From contig CAJUDQ010000008.1 in the NCBI GenBank assembly GCA_910585215.1, forward strand, positions 1-64,000: a stretch of 64,000 bases of DNA, read 5' to 3'. This DNA comes from an uncultured Lachnospiraceae bacterium. GTDB taxonomy: Bacteria; Bacillota; Clostridia; Lachnospirales; Lachnospiraceae. Position numbers and translations under genes: made by a program. Under the pieces are notes generated by a model, which saw only the letters and a list, made by a program, of their open reading frames with translations, had not been told where the DNA came from and searched no databases. This document shows, one piece after another, positions 26,409 through 35,036 of this stretch; the stretch's first letter is position 1, and each line of letters begins with the position of its first letter.

Positions 26409-27742
26409 TATCCTTCTCCTGTTAACCTTTGTGTTTTTAGTATATATTCATTCAATACTTCGTCAGATTCCATACTATAATTTCCAAAATCAAAATTAAA
26501 CTGAGACCTTCCTTTAAACTGACTTATTGTATCATTAAACTGGCAATTCTGAATTATACCCGTATCTTGCATAATCTCATTATATAGTTGTGTACCATCA
26601 TAAGGTCTGAACTGAAACACACTTGTTCTAAATGTTCCGTCTGTTCTTAGTGAAAATTCCTTTAATTCCTTTGCCAATTCAAATGTCTTTTGAAAGTCCT
26701 CCTTTGTTTCTTTAGGAAATCCATATATAAAATAACCCTTTAAATCAATTCCATTTCGCAAAATTTCTTGAGAAACTTTTATAATATCATTATAATCTCC
26801 CAATTTGTTTATTCTATTTCTTACTGATTTCGAACCAGATTCGATACCAATAAACAATTCTTTACATCCTCCAACTCGAAGCTCTTTTATTTTTTCAATT
26901 GCGTTTACTAATGATAATACATGTACCATTCCTCTCCAACTCAACTGTGTAAATTGAGAAAAGATATGATTCGCCATATCTATACTCCTACTACTGCGTA
27001 AAAACAAATCATCCAAAATGCGAACACTTTGTATATCTGGATATGTAGATAAAATTTCATGAATTTCTTTTATAACACTCTCTTCTGTACGAATCCTAAT
27101 CGTCACGTCTTTATTTAAGCTCCTAGCCCCACCGCAAAATGCACAATCAAACATACACCCTCTTGATGTAATAATTGCAATTTCTTTCTCCCCATAATGA
27201 TTTATGACTATTTCATTTCCCAGGTATTTTCGATTCAAAAAAATGTTTGATATATCCTCGGGAAAATATATGGAATTTCTATTTACCCTATAAACAAATT
27301 TCGAATCCATTTGTTCTTCTGGCTTTTGACTGCAATTTTCTGAAACAATTTGGGGAATAATAAATTCACCTTCACCAATAATAATATTTAATGTATTGGA
27401 AACATTCCAATTTAAAATTTTATAATAAATACTTTTAACAGCCTGTCCCCCTATAAAACACTTACAGTTTACATGAATGCTTTCAACAATATTTTTAACC
27501 AACTCATAATTTTGTGTAAAAATATTAATACCTACAAAATCAGGTTTAGTTTTATTTATATAGGAAATTATATTTGGCACAGATTTTCTTTCTTTTACAC
27601 AATCTATAATTTCAACATCTATATCATTAATCCTTTCCAAATATGTTGCTATATACCCCAGACCCAATGGAGATAAATATTGTTCATTTTCATTTGTGGA
27701 ATCCCAAAAAATAGGAGAATTAATTAGTACAAACTTTTTCAT
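26408..27742 (-). CDS. B12-binding-domain radical SAM protein
   Basis: A 444-aa enzyme. Residues 1-140 have the Rossmann-like cobalamin-binding layout (VLINSPIF, LSPLGLGYIATYLER, DFVGINIF, CFIGGQA, GEGEFIIPQIV). The radical SAM core follows with C196-x3-C200-x2-C203 in SRGCMFDCAFCGG, then RILDDLFLR and ELFIGIESGS. Such enzymes methylate or rearrange unactivated carbons; the substrate is unknown. The ATG at 27742 overlaps the kinase stop (ATGA) and has GGAGGGCG upstream. Next to a nucleotide kinase and a UDG-like protein, a nucleotide or nucleic-acid base is a reasonable substrate guess. Confidence 0.85.
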   Translation of the reverse strand: MKKFVLINSPIFWDSTNENEQYLSPLGLGYIATYLERINDIDVEIIDCVKERKSVPNIISYINKTKPDFVGINIFTQNYELVKNIVESIHVNCKCFIGGQAVKSIYYKILNWNVSNTLNIIIGEGEFIIPQIVSENCSQKPEEQMDSKFVYRVNRNSIYFPEDISNIFLNRKYLGNEIVINHYGEKEIAIITSRGCMFDCAFCGGARSLNKDVTIRIRTEESVIKEIHEILSTYPDIQSVRILDDLFLRSSRSIDMANHIFSQFTQLSWRGMVHVLSLVNAIEKIKELRVGGCKELFIGIESGSKSVRNRINKLGDYNDIIKVSQEILRNGIDLKGYFIYGFPKETKEDFQKTFELAKELKEFSLRTDGTFRTSVFQFRPYDGTQLYNEIMQDTGIIQNCQFNDTISQFKGRSQFNFDFGNYSMESDEVLNEYILKTQRLTGEG

Positions 27743-28356
27743 TTCGCCCTCCATTTTTTTATAATGTAAGAAACAATCTCTTCAACATTGTTTTTCAAAT
27801 CAGCATTATTATTAATGCATAAAACATCTACATTTCTTTTCTCTAATTCTAAAATCCCTTTATCCATATAAAAAAGTTCATTATATGATTGGTTTCCCTT
27901 TTCAAATCTTGTTAATACTTTTCTTTCTGACAGCCTTTTTTGTAATACATTCTCATCCGCAAACACAGCCACCTGTAAATCAGGTTTTATAATCTTTGAA
28001 TTTAACTCCAAAAGAAAACCACTATTAACACAATCCATTTGCTGCAAAATCAAAGATGATAAAATATATCTATCTGTAATAACAATTTTTCCCTTTTTCA
28101 ATTCGGGCAGAATCTCATTTTCTATATGCTCATACCTATCTGCTGCAACCAAACAAGCTAAACTTATCCCCGAATGATTTTCAGCGAATTTTCTTACAAA
28201 AGAACCACATTCCGTATTAGTTGGTTCTTTTGTCGTATATGTAGCATATCCTCTAAATTCTAGTCTTGTTTTAACTGACTCTATAAGTGTCGATTTACCA
28301 ACACCATTTGGTCCATCAACAGAAACCAAAAAGCCATTTGTACTAATTTTTAACAT
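27739..28356 (-). CDS. Thymidylate kinase-like protein
   Basis: A 205-aa P-loop kinase of the dTMP kinase family: GPNGVGKST (15-23), TKEPTNTECG (compare TREPGGT), an LVAADRYEH segment and ITDRYILSS with the DR(Y/F) substrate motif. The LID-like region RLSERKVLTRFEK is short. It is first in a four-gene operon, 26 bp after the stop of a rum-tail fragment, with GGAGGTTGATATAAAAAT before the ATG. Housekeeping tmk genes normally lie near holB, so this accessory copy probably serves the operon, making or sensing a deoxynucleotide. Substrate specificity cannot be told. Confidence 0.82.
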   Translation of the reverse strand: MLKISTNGFLVSVDGPNGVGKSTLIESVKTRLEFRGYATYTTKEPTNTECGSFVRKFAENHSGISLACLVAADRYEHIENEILPELKKGKIVITDRYILSSLILQQMDCVNSGFLLELNSKIIKPDLQVAVFADENVLQKRLSERKVLTRFEKGNQSYNELFYMDKGILELEKRNVDVLCINNNADLKNNVEEIVSYIIKKWRAK

Positions 28357-28382
28357 ATTTTTATATCAACCTCCCTGCAATA

Positions 28383-28724
28383 TTAAATAATCCCAAAATG
28401 CTTCAACGCATCCTTTATCGTTTCCGCTGTCGGATGTTTCCTCGGCCGTTTCAATTCCTCTACCGCATTAGGAGCATCATAAATCGGCAATCCTGACTCC
28501 CTCTTGACCTCTGCGATATATGTGGTATGTACTTTGAAGCCATATTTCGCTTCTATGTACTCCTTAATCATTTTGTAAGTAACACACTCTTTCGGCTTGT
28601 ATGCTTCAGCTCTCTTGGCGATATTATCAAGCGGCACTTTGCCCTCACCCTCGCCAAACTCGACTTTTACGTTGATTACGCTGTCGGGTTTTTTGTGGGA
28701 AAGCATTACAATCGTCTCCACATG
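28383..28724 (-). pseudogene. rum/rlmD C-terminal fragment with extended tail (att copy D)
   Basis: Encodes HVETIVMLSHKKPDSVINVK, then a ~95-residue extension containing AEVKRESGLPIYDAPNAVEE and AIKDALKHF-like residues. HVETxVxLS is the end of the catalytic domain of RumA/RlmD rRNA uracil methyltransferases; mobile elements that integrate there replace the C-terminus with such an extension. The upstream catalytic gene is absent, so this is an attachment-site fragment rather than a working gene. Its stop lies 26 bp before the tmk-like ATG. Confidence 0.65.
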
Positions 28725-28814
28725 AATACCAAATCAAAACATATTCCCACGAAATCACGAAAATATGAGAAACATTTTTACAATACTAAGACTGTTCATA
28801 CAATCCCTTTCTCA
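28725..28814. repeat. Element-end repeat D
   Basis: Homologue of 24951-25040 (59 of 76 identical in the ungapped core). It directly abuts the rum-tail codons in copy D, as copy C abuts repeat B. The kinase/radical SAM operon lies exactly between the two copies. Confidence 0.65.
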
Positions 28815-29043
28815 CAAATACATACTCATATAAATTTTGCACCACCTTAATATAATATTTTAATTAAATTTTCATATTTACAATTGATGATAACTTATCT
28901 TGTAATTTTTCTGAAATATAACTAGAAGATCTATATTCACTTTCCTATTACCTTGTTTAAAACAAAATAACAACTCAAATATAAAAAACCTATCTACTTT
29001 TGATAGCTACCTATGCTGCGTTAAAACATGCTGATAAATAACC

Positions 29044-29523
29044 TTATTTTTCTTTCTGTATAAGATCAGAAAATCTATCTGACATTTCTCTTCCCACGGC
29101 TTCTAATTCAAATTTAATTTCTTTATTAAATTCTTTGAACTCTGGAAGCAATTCTAAGTCTTTTAATCTATATTTGCTTGCTTTCCTTCCAAAAGAGAAA
29201 CGCCAAGTATGTATAAGGTTAAATAGTGATGCATAATATAACAACTCCTCATAAGACATCTTGTTTCTTGGAATCAAAATAGTAACCGAATCTCCACCAT
29301 TACCTTTAGGTAAAAATTTACCATTTTGCACAGTTGCATAACCAAGTCCTGATATACAAATGGCAGGCCCCTCAAAAACTTTATCTTCATTAAATGGATC
29401 TACATAACGTGCAACACCGTTATTTAATGTTGTACTTGTTATAAATGGTATTTCCCCAAAATCATAATCTTCAACACCAGAAGATTTTGCAACACTTATA
29501 TTAAACAACTGAGATATTTTCAT
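29044..29523 (-). CDS. Restriction-modification specificity subunit with one TRD
   Basis: A 159-aa HsdS-like protein, half or less of a usual S subunit. It has one target-recognition domain: GEIPFITSTTLNNGVARYVD, then VFEGPAICISGLGYATVQNG and GDSVTILIPRN, followed by KYRLKDLELLPEF and a C-terminal helix (IKFELEAVGREMSDRF) that would serve as the conserved dimerisation arm. It starts 3 bp after the fused nuclease-methylase stop. A dimer of such half-subunits would read a symmetric bipartite site. Confidence 0.8.
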   Translation of the reverse strand: MKISQLFNISVAKSSGVEDYDFGEIPFITSTTLNNGVARYVDPFNEDKVFEGPAICISGLGYATVQNGKFLPKGNGGDSVTILIPRNKMSYEELLYYASLFNLIHTWRFSFGRKASKYRLKDLELLPEFKEFNKEIKFELEAVGREMSDRFSDLIQKEK

Positions 29524-29526
29524 ACT

Positions 29527-31374
29527 TTATAAATCCTTTCTCATTTGTTGCAATAACATTTCAAAATATTCTTTTTTCATTTGTTCATTAACCAAATAAA
29601 AATCTACTTTTTCCGTTCCTAGATAATTTTGAGGTATCAATTCAAGTTTAATATCATCCTTCTTAATAGCAATATTTTGACATATCCCTACTTCTTGTTT
29701 TGGAATAATATCATTTATTATATATTCTTTTATTTTCGATGAATATATATCTAATTCACTCTTTGCGTTATTATGAACTCGTCTCTTTTTATGTTTCTTA
29801 AATCCATCATTAGTTATTTTCAACCATAAAATTTCCTTTTCTATAGGATGTGGGATGCCTTTTTTTATAATTACTCCTATAGATTCTACTGATGCTTGAG
29901 GATAGAATAACTCTTGGGGAAAAGAAATAACTGAAACTAACATATTATTTTTCAATAAATTTTTTCTCCAATTAAAATCTGCTCCCGAATACATGACTGA
30001 GACAGGCAATACAGCAAATAACAGTCCATTATTTTGCATCTGGTTCAAAGCATAATCAATAAAAACATGTTCTTGTTCATCACCCTTTTTTAGAGCAAAG
30101 GGCGGATTCATCAATGTTTTTGTTACTGGTGGTCTTGAATTTTTCTCATGTATATATTTTGCACTCAAATCGCCATTCCTTTCATGTCTCTGAAGGTTTA
30201 TAGCAAAACAATTCTCGTTAATAATATTATTTTTTCCATCACCTCTAAAAATCATATTTACAATAGCTAGAACTGCAACACTAGCTTGCTGTTCAATTCC
30301 AAAAATTTTATGCTTTTTAAAATATTGTATATGTTCTGGATATTCTAACTTTACTTTATCATATGCAGCAACTAAAAATCCGCCTGTTCCACAAGCAGGG
30401 TCAAAAATAATATCTGAAGCATTAATATCCAAAATTTGGCACGCAAAATTTGTAATATGTCTAGGGGTTAAAACAATTCCTATATCTTTGGCTCCATTAC
30501 CATATTTTAAAAATACTTCATAAAACTTTCCTAGCACATCATTACTACTATTCATTGCCGCTTTAACATTTATTTTTCTTAATAAAAAGAATACTTTTAC
30601 TATTGCTGCTTTATATTTGGCTTTAGCTGAGTTTTCTTGAGGAAGCTTCAACTCTATTTGTTCAGCATATTCTCTTTTTGAATGCTCTATTAACACATCT
30701 TCTGCTCTATTATTTATATCTTTGATAAAAACTTCTGGTGAAGCATCAAAATTAGGCAATGTATCAGAAATCATAGAAAGTAACACAGATGCCATAACTG
30801 ACGATCTTTGGTCTTTATTTATGGATGCTTTATGCAACTCTTCATTAATTTCCTCAGCAATATCCAATAAAATATTTTCTTCTTCAATAAGTTCATTTAA
30901 TTGATTTGTTCGATTTTCTACTAAATACTTTGCCTGTTCAACAGATAAAAGACTTGTTATTTCTTTATCATTATACATTACAGATTTGATTTCTCCATTA
31001 CCAAATATAACTGCTGTTTTTATTAGATATTTATCAACTTCATTCCCCGCAACACCACTCACAATAAAGGCTCTACACATTGGATTCTTATTTATACATT
31101 GAGCATATTCTACAGCCTCACTGAATGCTTGTTCTAATTGTGCATGCATAGCCTTGGCTTCTATTACCCAAAAAACATCCTCTTCTACTTTAACAACATA
31201 TTCTGGTTTTTGTCTACCTAAATATGGACCTATTAAAATATTATCTAAACATTCTTGTTGAGTATATAATTGTCCCTGAGGATCTCTCTCTGGATTCTTT
31301 ATATTCCAATTTAATTTTTCCAAATCATTTCTAATATAGACATATGATGAAAACTCAGAATTTCTACTAGCCAT
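29527..31374 (-). CDS. Fused nuclease-DNA adenine methyltransferase (BcgI A-like)
   Basis: A 615-aa restriction-modification enzyme. The N-terminal nuclease region shows a PD-(D/E)xK pattern: PEYVVKV (57-63) and WVIEAKA (69-75). The HsdM-type N6-adenine methylase follows, with the SAM motif DPACGTGGFL (from 325) and the catalytic NPPF (423-426). The fusion plus a separate small S subunit is the layout of BcgI-type (type IIB) systems. I start at the ATG at 31374, preceded by AAGGAG at 9 nt; the longer frame runs into a rum-tail fragment. Both genes look intact. Confidence 0.85.
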   Translation of the reverse strand: MASRNSEFSSYVYIRNDLEKLNWNIKNPERDPQGQLYTQQECLDNILIGPYLGRQKPEYVVKVEEDVFWVIEAKAMHAQLEQAFSEAVEYAQCINKNPMCRAFIVSGVAGNEVDKYLIKTAVIFGNGEIKSVMYNDKEITSLLSVEQAKYLVENRTNQLNELIEEENILLDIAEEINEELHKASINKDQRSSVMASVLLSMISDTLPNFDASPEVFIKDINNRAEDVLIEHSKREYAEQIELKLPQENSAKAKYKAAIVKVFFLLRKINVKAAMNSSNDVLGKFYEVFLKYGNGAKDIGIVLTPRHITNFACQILDINASDIIFDPACGTGGFLVAAYDKVKLEYPEHIQYFKKHKIFGIEQQASVAVLAIVNMIFRGDGKNNIINENCFAINLQRHERNGDLSAKYIHEKNSRPPVTKTLMNPPFALKKGDEQEHVFIDYALNQMQNNGLLFAVLPVSVMYSGADFNWRKNLLKNNMLVSVISFPQELFYPQASVESIGVIIKKGIPHPIEKEILWLKITNDGFKKHKKRRVHNNAKSELDIYSSKIKEYIINDIIPKQEVGICQNIAIKKDDIKLELIPQNYLGTEKVDFYLVNEQMKKEYFEMLLQQMRKDL

Positions 31375-31439
31375 CTTTCTTTTCTCCTTAGTTTTACTTC
31401 TATTAATAAGTTCCACCTAGTTTTGGACAAAACAGTTCC

Positions 31440-31764
31440 GTAATAATAAGTCAACGCATCTTTTATCGCTTCCACTTTCTCCACCATTGGATACTTTCTC
31501 AGCTGTTTCAATTCCTCTACCACATTAGGAGTATCATACATCGGCAATCCTAATTCCCTCTTTACCTCTGCGATATATGTGGTATGTATTTTAAAGCCAT
31601 ATTTCGCTTCTATGTACTCTTTAACCATCCTGTAGGTGATTCGCTCCTTCGGCTTTTTACGATATTATCAATCGGCATTCTGCTTTCGCCCTTTCCTAGC
31701 TCCACTGTTACGTTGATTACGCTGTAGGTTTTTTGTAGGAAAGCATTACTACCGTCCCTACATA
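31440..31764 (-). pseudogene. Decayed rum/rlmD C-terminal fragment (att copy E)
   Basis: A second copy of the extended tail seen at 28383-28724. The minus strand reads YVGTVVMLSYKKP (for HVETIVMLSHKKP), then shifts frame; SVINVTVELGKGE and MPIDNIVK follow, then VKEYIEAKYGFKIHTTYIAE and KRELGLPMYDTPNVVEE in a third stretch. The normal end is lost and the frame reads towards the nuclease-methylase gene. It lies just upstream of the restriction-modification pair, as copy D lies just upstream of the kinase operon. Confidence 0.6.
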
Positions 31765-31806
31765 ATTAGTATAAAGAAACATATCTATCATCTCAATTTT
31801 TCCCTC

Positions 31807-32631
31807 TTAATATCTATATATATGTAAAAAATACATCTTCCCATAAGCACTCCTAATCACCCCGCCAGAAAGTAAATGTTTCTTCACATTTCTTTGAAGA
31901 GAAGTTTTTTCAGGAAGTTTTTGTAAATCAGCAGCTTTTGTATGAAATAGCCATTCCATAAATTCCATATCCACTTCACCTTCATCAACTATTTCAAAAC
32001 GGTTTTGGAAACGGACAATATTCGATTCTTCATTCAACATATTCTGCAACTGTTTATCAAGCAACCAAGAATGACAATGATATTCTGCATTTTCCAATTC
32101 CGGATAATATCTCTTGAAAAATTCCTTAGCCTCTGCTACTGATTTATCTACAGCAGCTGGTGAAAAATCAGCATCAGAGGGAATATGAATAGAAATAACA
32201 ACTGTATCATCCATATGCTTCATTTCATATTCAAGCGCACCAATTCGAAACAAATGCCCGCCAGACTGACGAGCAGTCCACCAATCTCTGTTAAAATATA
32301 ACTTCCCCATCATTTCATAAGTTTCATCTATAAATCTTGTATAGCACTTCATTGTATCAAAATAGATATCATCACTTATTCCTTTTAACTGATAAATATC
32401 ATGGATATCAGCAGATGCTTTCAACATACAGGCAAGTATTTTTATACCATCAACATCTTCTCCAAGAATAGCCCGTAACTCTGTTCGTGCATCCTTCATT
32501 TTTTCATATATTAAAAATTCTTTTAACTGTTTCTCAACTGTATCAAAGTTAAAATTGTTACAAAAATCAATCACACGATTTTTTATTTCCGGCTGCAAAT
32601 TGATTTGCGTGCAAAGAGTGAAAATATCCAT
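31807..32631 (-). CDS. Acyltransferase-domain-like protein (DUF5596-type)
   Basis: A 274-aa soluble protein. It resembles the Firmicutes family annotated as acyltransferase domain-containing, with an N-terminal helical part (residues 1-110) and a second domain containing WWTARQSGGHLFRIGALEYE and YHCHSWLLD. No experimental role is known to me. The ATG at 32631 has GGGAGATTGAG upstream and is preferred over a GTG 33 nt earlier. It stands alone, 110 bp past the purH-type gene, at the inner edge of the accessory island, so it is probably the first chromosomal gene on that side. Confidence 0.6.
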   Translation of the reverse strand: MDIFTLCTQINLQPEIKNRVIDFCNNFNFDTVEKQLKEFLIYEKMKDARTELRAILGEDVDGIKILACMLKASADIHDIYQLKGISDDIYFDTMKCYTRFIDETYEMMGKLYFNRDWWTARQSGGHLFRIGALEYEMKHMDDTVVISIHIPSDADFSPAAVDKSVAEAKEFFKRYYPELENAEYHCHSWLLDKQLQNMLNEESNIVRFQNRFEIVDEGEVDMEFMEWLFHTKAADLQKLPEKTSLQRNVKKHLLSGGVIRSAYGKMYFLHIYRY

Positions 32632-32741
32632 TTGCTCAATCTCCCACAGTGAACTGTCTGTCACTTAATTTTGTTTCAAATAAAATACTGTATATTTTCT
32701 TTCATACTTTCAAAAATCATACAACATTTTTCCCCATATTT

Positions 32742-33920
32742 TTAATGATGAAACAGCCGAATCCCTGTAAACGCCATTACCATATCATATTTATCCGCAC
32801 ACTCAATCACCAAATCATCTCTTACGGACCCTCCCGGCTGCGCGATATATTTCACACCACTCTTATGTGCCCTTTCAATATTATCAGAAAACGGGAAAAA
32901 TGCATCTGAACCACAGATAACATCCTGATTCTTATCCAGCCATGCTCTCTTCTCCTCTGCCGTAAATACCGGAGGCTTCTCCTTAAATATCTTCTGCCAT
33001 GCACCATCAGCAAGCACATCCATATATTCATCGCCAATATACAAATCTATCGCATTATCTCTGTCTGCACGTCCCAGTTTCTCCACAAACTTCAGTCCCA
33101 AAACCTGCGGCGACTGACGCAGAAACCAGTTATCCGCCTTCTGTCCTGCCAGTCTGGTACAATGAATCCTTGACTGTTGTCCTGCACCGATTCCTATTGC
33201 CTGCCCGTTCTTTACATAACACACAGAATTTGACTGTGTATACTTTAAAGTAATCAGTGAAATCTTCATATCAATCAGCGCAGATGCCGGTATTTCCTTA
33301 TTCTTTGTCACAATATTCGACAACAAATCTCCATTGACATCCAGCTCATTGCGCCCCTGCTCAAATGTTATGCCAAACACCTGCTTTTTCTCCAGCTCTG
33401 CCGGCACATAAGAAGGGTCTATCTGAATTACATTATAATTTCCTTTCTTCTTTTCTTTTAGCAGCGCCAGCGCCTCATCTGTATATCCCGGCGCAATCAC
33501 TCCGTCAGAAACCTCCCGCTTAATCAGCCTCGCAGTATCCACATCACAAACATCAGACAGCGCAATAAAATCTCCAAACGACGACATTCTGTCTGCTCCT
33601 CTTGCCCTTGCATAAGCACTTGCAAGTGGTGAAAGGTCTCCTAAATCATCTACCCAGTAAATTTTTGCCAGCGTGTCATCCAGAGGAAGTCCTACTGCTG
33701 CTCCTGCCGGTGAAACATGCTTAAAAGATGTTGCTGCCGGAAGCTTTGTTGCTGCCTTTAGTTCCGAAACAAGCTGCCAGCCGTTAAATGCATCAAGAAA
33801 GTTAATATATCCTGGTTTCCCGTTTAACACTGTCACTGGAAGCTCACTTCCATCCTCCATAAAAATTCTTGAAGGCTTCTGATTTGGATTACATCCATAT
33901 TTTAACTGAATTTCGTTCAT
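32742..33920 (-). CDS. purH: Stand-alone AICAR transformylase
   Basis: Transfers a formyl group from 10-formyl-THF to AICAR, the penultimate step of IMP synthesis. The 392-aa protein matches only the transformylase part of bifunctional PurH: KYGCNPNQKPSRIF, TSFKHVSPAGAAVGLP and YTQSNSVCYVKNGQAIGIGAGQQSR (the core SNSVCYVKNGQAIGIGAGQ), with the late SDAFFPFSDNIE and QPGGSVRD. The MGS-like IMP cyclohydrolase domain is missing. A separate PurO-type IMP cyclohydrolase lies directly upstream on the same strand, so the two together replace PurH. Confidence 0.9.
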   Translation of the reverse strand: MNEIQLKYGCNPNQKPSRIFMEDGSELPVTVLNGKPGYINFLDAFNGWQLVSELKAATKLPAATSFKHVSPAGAAVGLPLDDTLAKIYWVDDLGDLSPLASAYARARGADRMSSFGDFIALSDVCDVDTARLIKREVSDGVIAPGYTDEALALLKEKKKGNYNVIQIDPSYVPAELEKKQVFGITFEQGRNELDVNGDLLSNIVTKNKEIPASALIDMKISLITLKYTQSNSVCYVKNGQAIGIGAGQQSRIHCTRLAGQKADNWFLRQSPQVLGLKFVEKLGRADRDNAIDLYIGDEYMDVLADGAWQKIFKEKPPVFTAEEKRAWLDKNQDVICGSDAFFPFSDNIERAHKSGVKYIAQPGGSVRDDLVIECADKYDMVMAFTGIRLFHH

Positions 33921-34000
33921 AATTCTGCTCCTTTTCTTCTAATTATTTTGTATAAATTCCCGCCTGTCTTTTCCAAATTATACTCCTTATCCCCACACCC

Positions 34001-34717
34001 TTATTTATTTTTATTTATAATTCTTGTTTCATATGCTCCGCTTTCAATATCAATAAATCTCACAAACAGCGATACTCGGTTATCCTCATTCAAATTTGTC
34101 CATATTACATTTGCCACAGTATCAATATCATCACTTCTTATTTCCACAAGCTTCGGCTCACCCTCGAAACTTGGCAGCGGATTTCCGTCATGCATGTAAG
34201 TATGCAGAAAACGCCCCTCGCCTGCCAGAGGATTATCATAAGAAAATGTATATCTGTTGCAGCAGTCCGGATTTCCATTATCACTTTTCAAAATAGACAT
34301 GGAATATTCAAATTTTCCATTCTCCACCTGAAGAATACTTGAAATTCTTGGAGTGAAATTTGGACCATCCGGCTCAAATTCACGCGTTCTCAACGCCTGC
34401 TCAAATGTAAGTCCCTCGCTCATTTTTTCATAAATTGTATCTGTCTGGTCGCCGTTTGTCACAATCGTCTGATTTCCCATTACTCTCACCGGCGCATAGA
34501 TAATCAGACTTGGGTCCTCCAATTTCGAAGGGTCAAACGCCTGTGTACGGATTCCTTCTCCATCCTCTACAAATACTCTGTTTCTGCTGTTTGAACTTCT
34601 CCCCATAATAAAATACGCCATAACTGCCGTCTTTCCGTCTTTTGACCTTCCAATCAAAATTCCTCTGCCCGGATATGCGTTTTCCTTTAACTCATGATAC
34701 AATGACATTTTTTTCAT
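34001..34717 (-). CDS. IMP cyclohydrolase, PurO type
   Basis: Closes the purine ring of FAICAR to give IMP. The 238-aa protein matches the PurO-like IMP cyclohydrolase family: GRGILIGRSKDGKTAVMAYF at the N-terminus, then SSNSRNRVF and the segment PNFTPRISSIL. This family was first known from archaea and also occurs in Clostridia. The start at 34717 has AGAGG 6 nt upstream; a second ATG three codons on is possible. It is 80 bp upstream of the stand-alone AICAR transformylase. Confidence 0.88.
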   Translation of the reverse strand: MKKMSLYHELKENAYPGRGILIGRSKDGKTAVMAYFIMGRSSNSRNRVFVEDGEGIRTQAFDPSKLEDPSLIIYAPVRVMGNQTIVTNGDQTDTIYEKMSEGLTFEQALRTREFEPDGPNFTPRISSILQVENGKFEYSMSILKSDNGNPDCCNRYTFSYDNPLAGEGRFLHTYMHDGNPLPSFEGEPKLVEIRSDDIDTVANVIWTNLNEDNRVSLFVRFIDIESGAYETRIINKNK

Positions 34718-35036
34718 TTCTTTCCTCTCTTTCTGCCATTTCGGCATGTAAAATTTTTGGTTTTGACATGCAAACAACCTAAGCCACCTTTCAGACTGCT
34801 TATAGGAAATTTGCGAAACACTTTCATGTAAAATAAAAATACCGGCCTTCTGGGCGCACAAATTCGTACACGCCCAGGCGGTCGGCATTTTTTTATTCGT
34901 ACTCCCTACAGGTTCCCCTGCTGCTGACATTGTCAGCTTTTCCGCCAGTCATACGAACAGATATATTTAATATACATGAAAATCATAAATATTTCAAGAA
35001 CTTTTTAGGAAAATTTGTTATTATCTGGTATATCAT
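34718..35036 (-). other. 319-bp gap upstream of the IMP cyclohydrolase
   Basis: Apart from the terminator at 34831-34896 and a small hairpin GCTGACA/TGTCAGC near 34922-34936, I see no gene here. A promoter for the purine genes is expected between 34718 and 34830, but no clear pair of boxes stands out. Confidence 0.4.
34831..34896 (-). terminator. Strong terminator after the hydrogenase-chemoreceptor gene
   Basis: CCGGCCTTCTGGGCG pairs with CGCCCAGGCGGTCGG (one mismatch, two wobbles) around a ~17-nt loop, with A and T runs on both flanks. On the minus strand it ends GGTATTTTTATTTT, about 140 bp past the 35037 stop. It could work in both directions. Confidence 0.8.
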
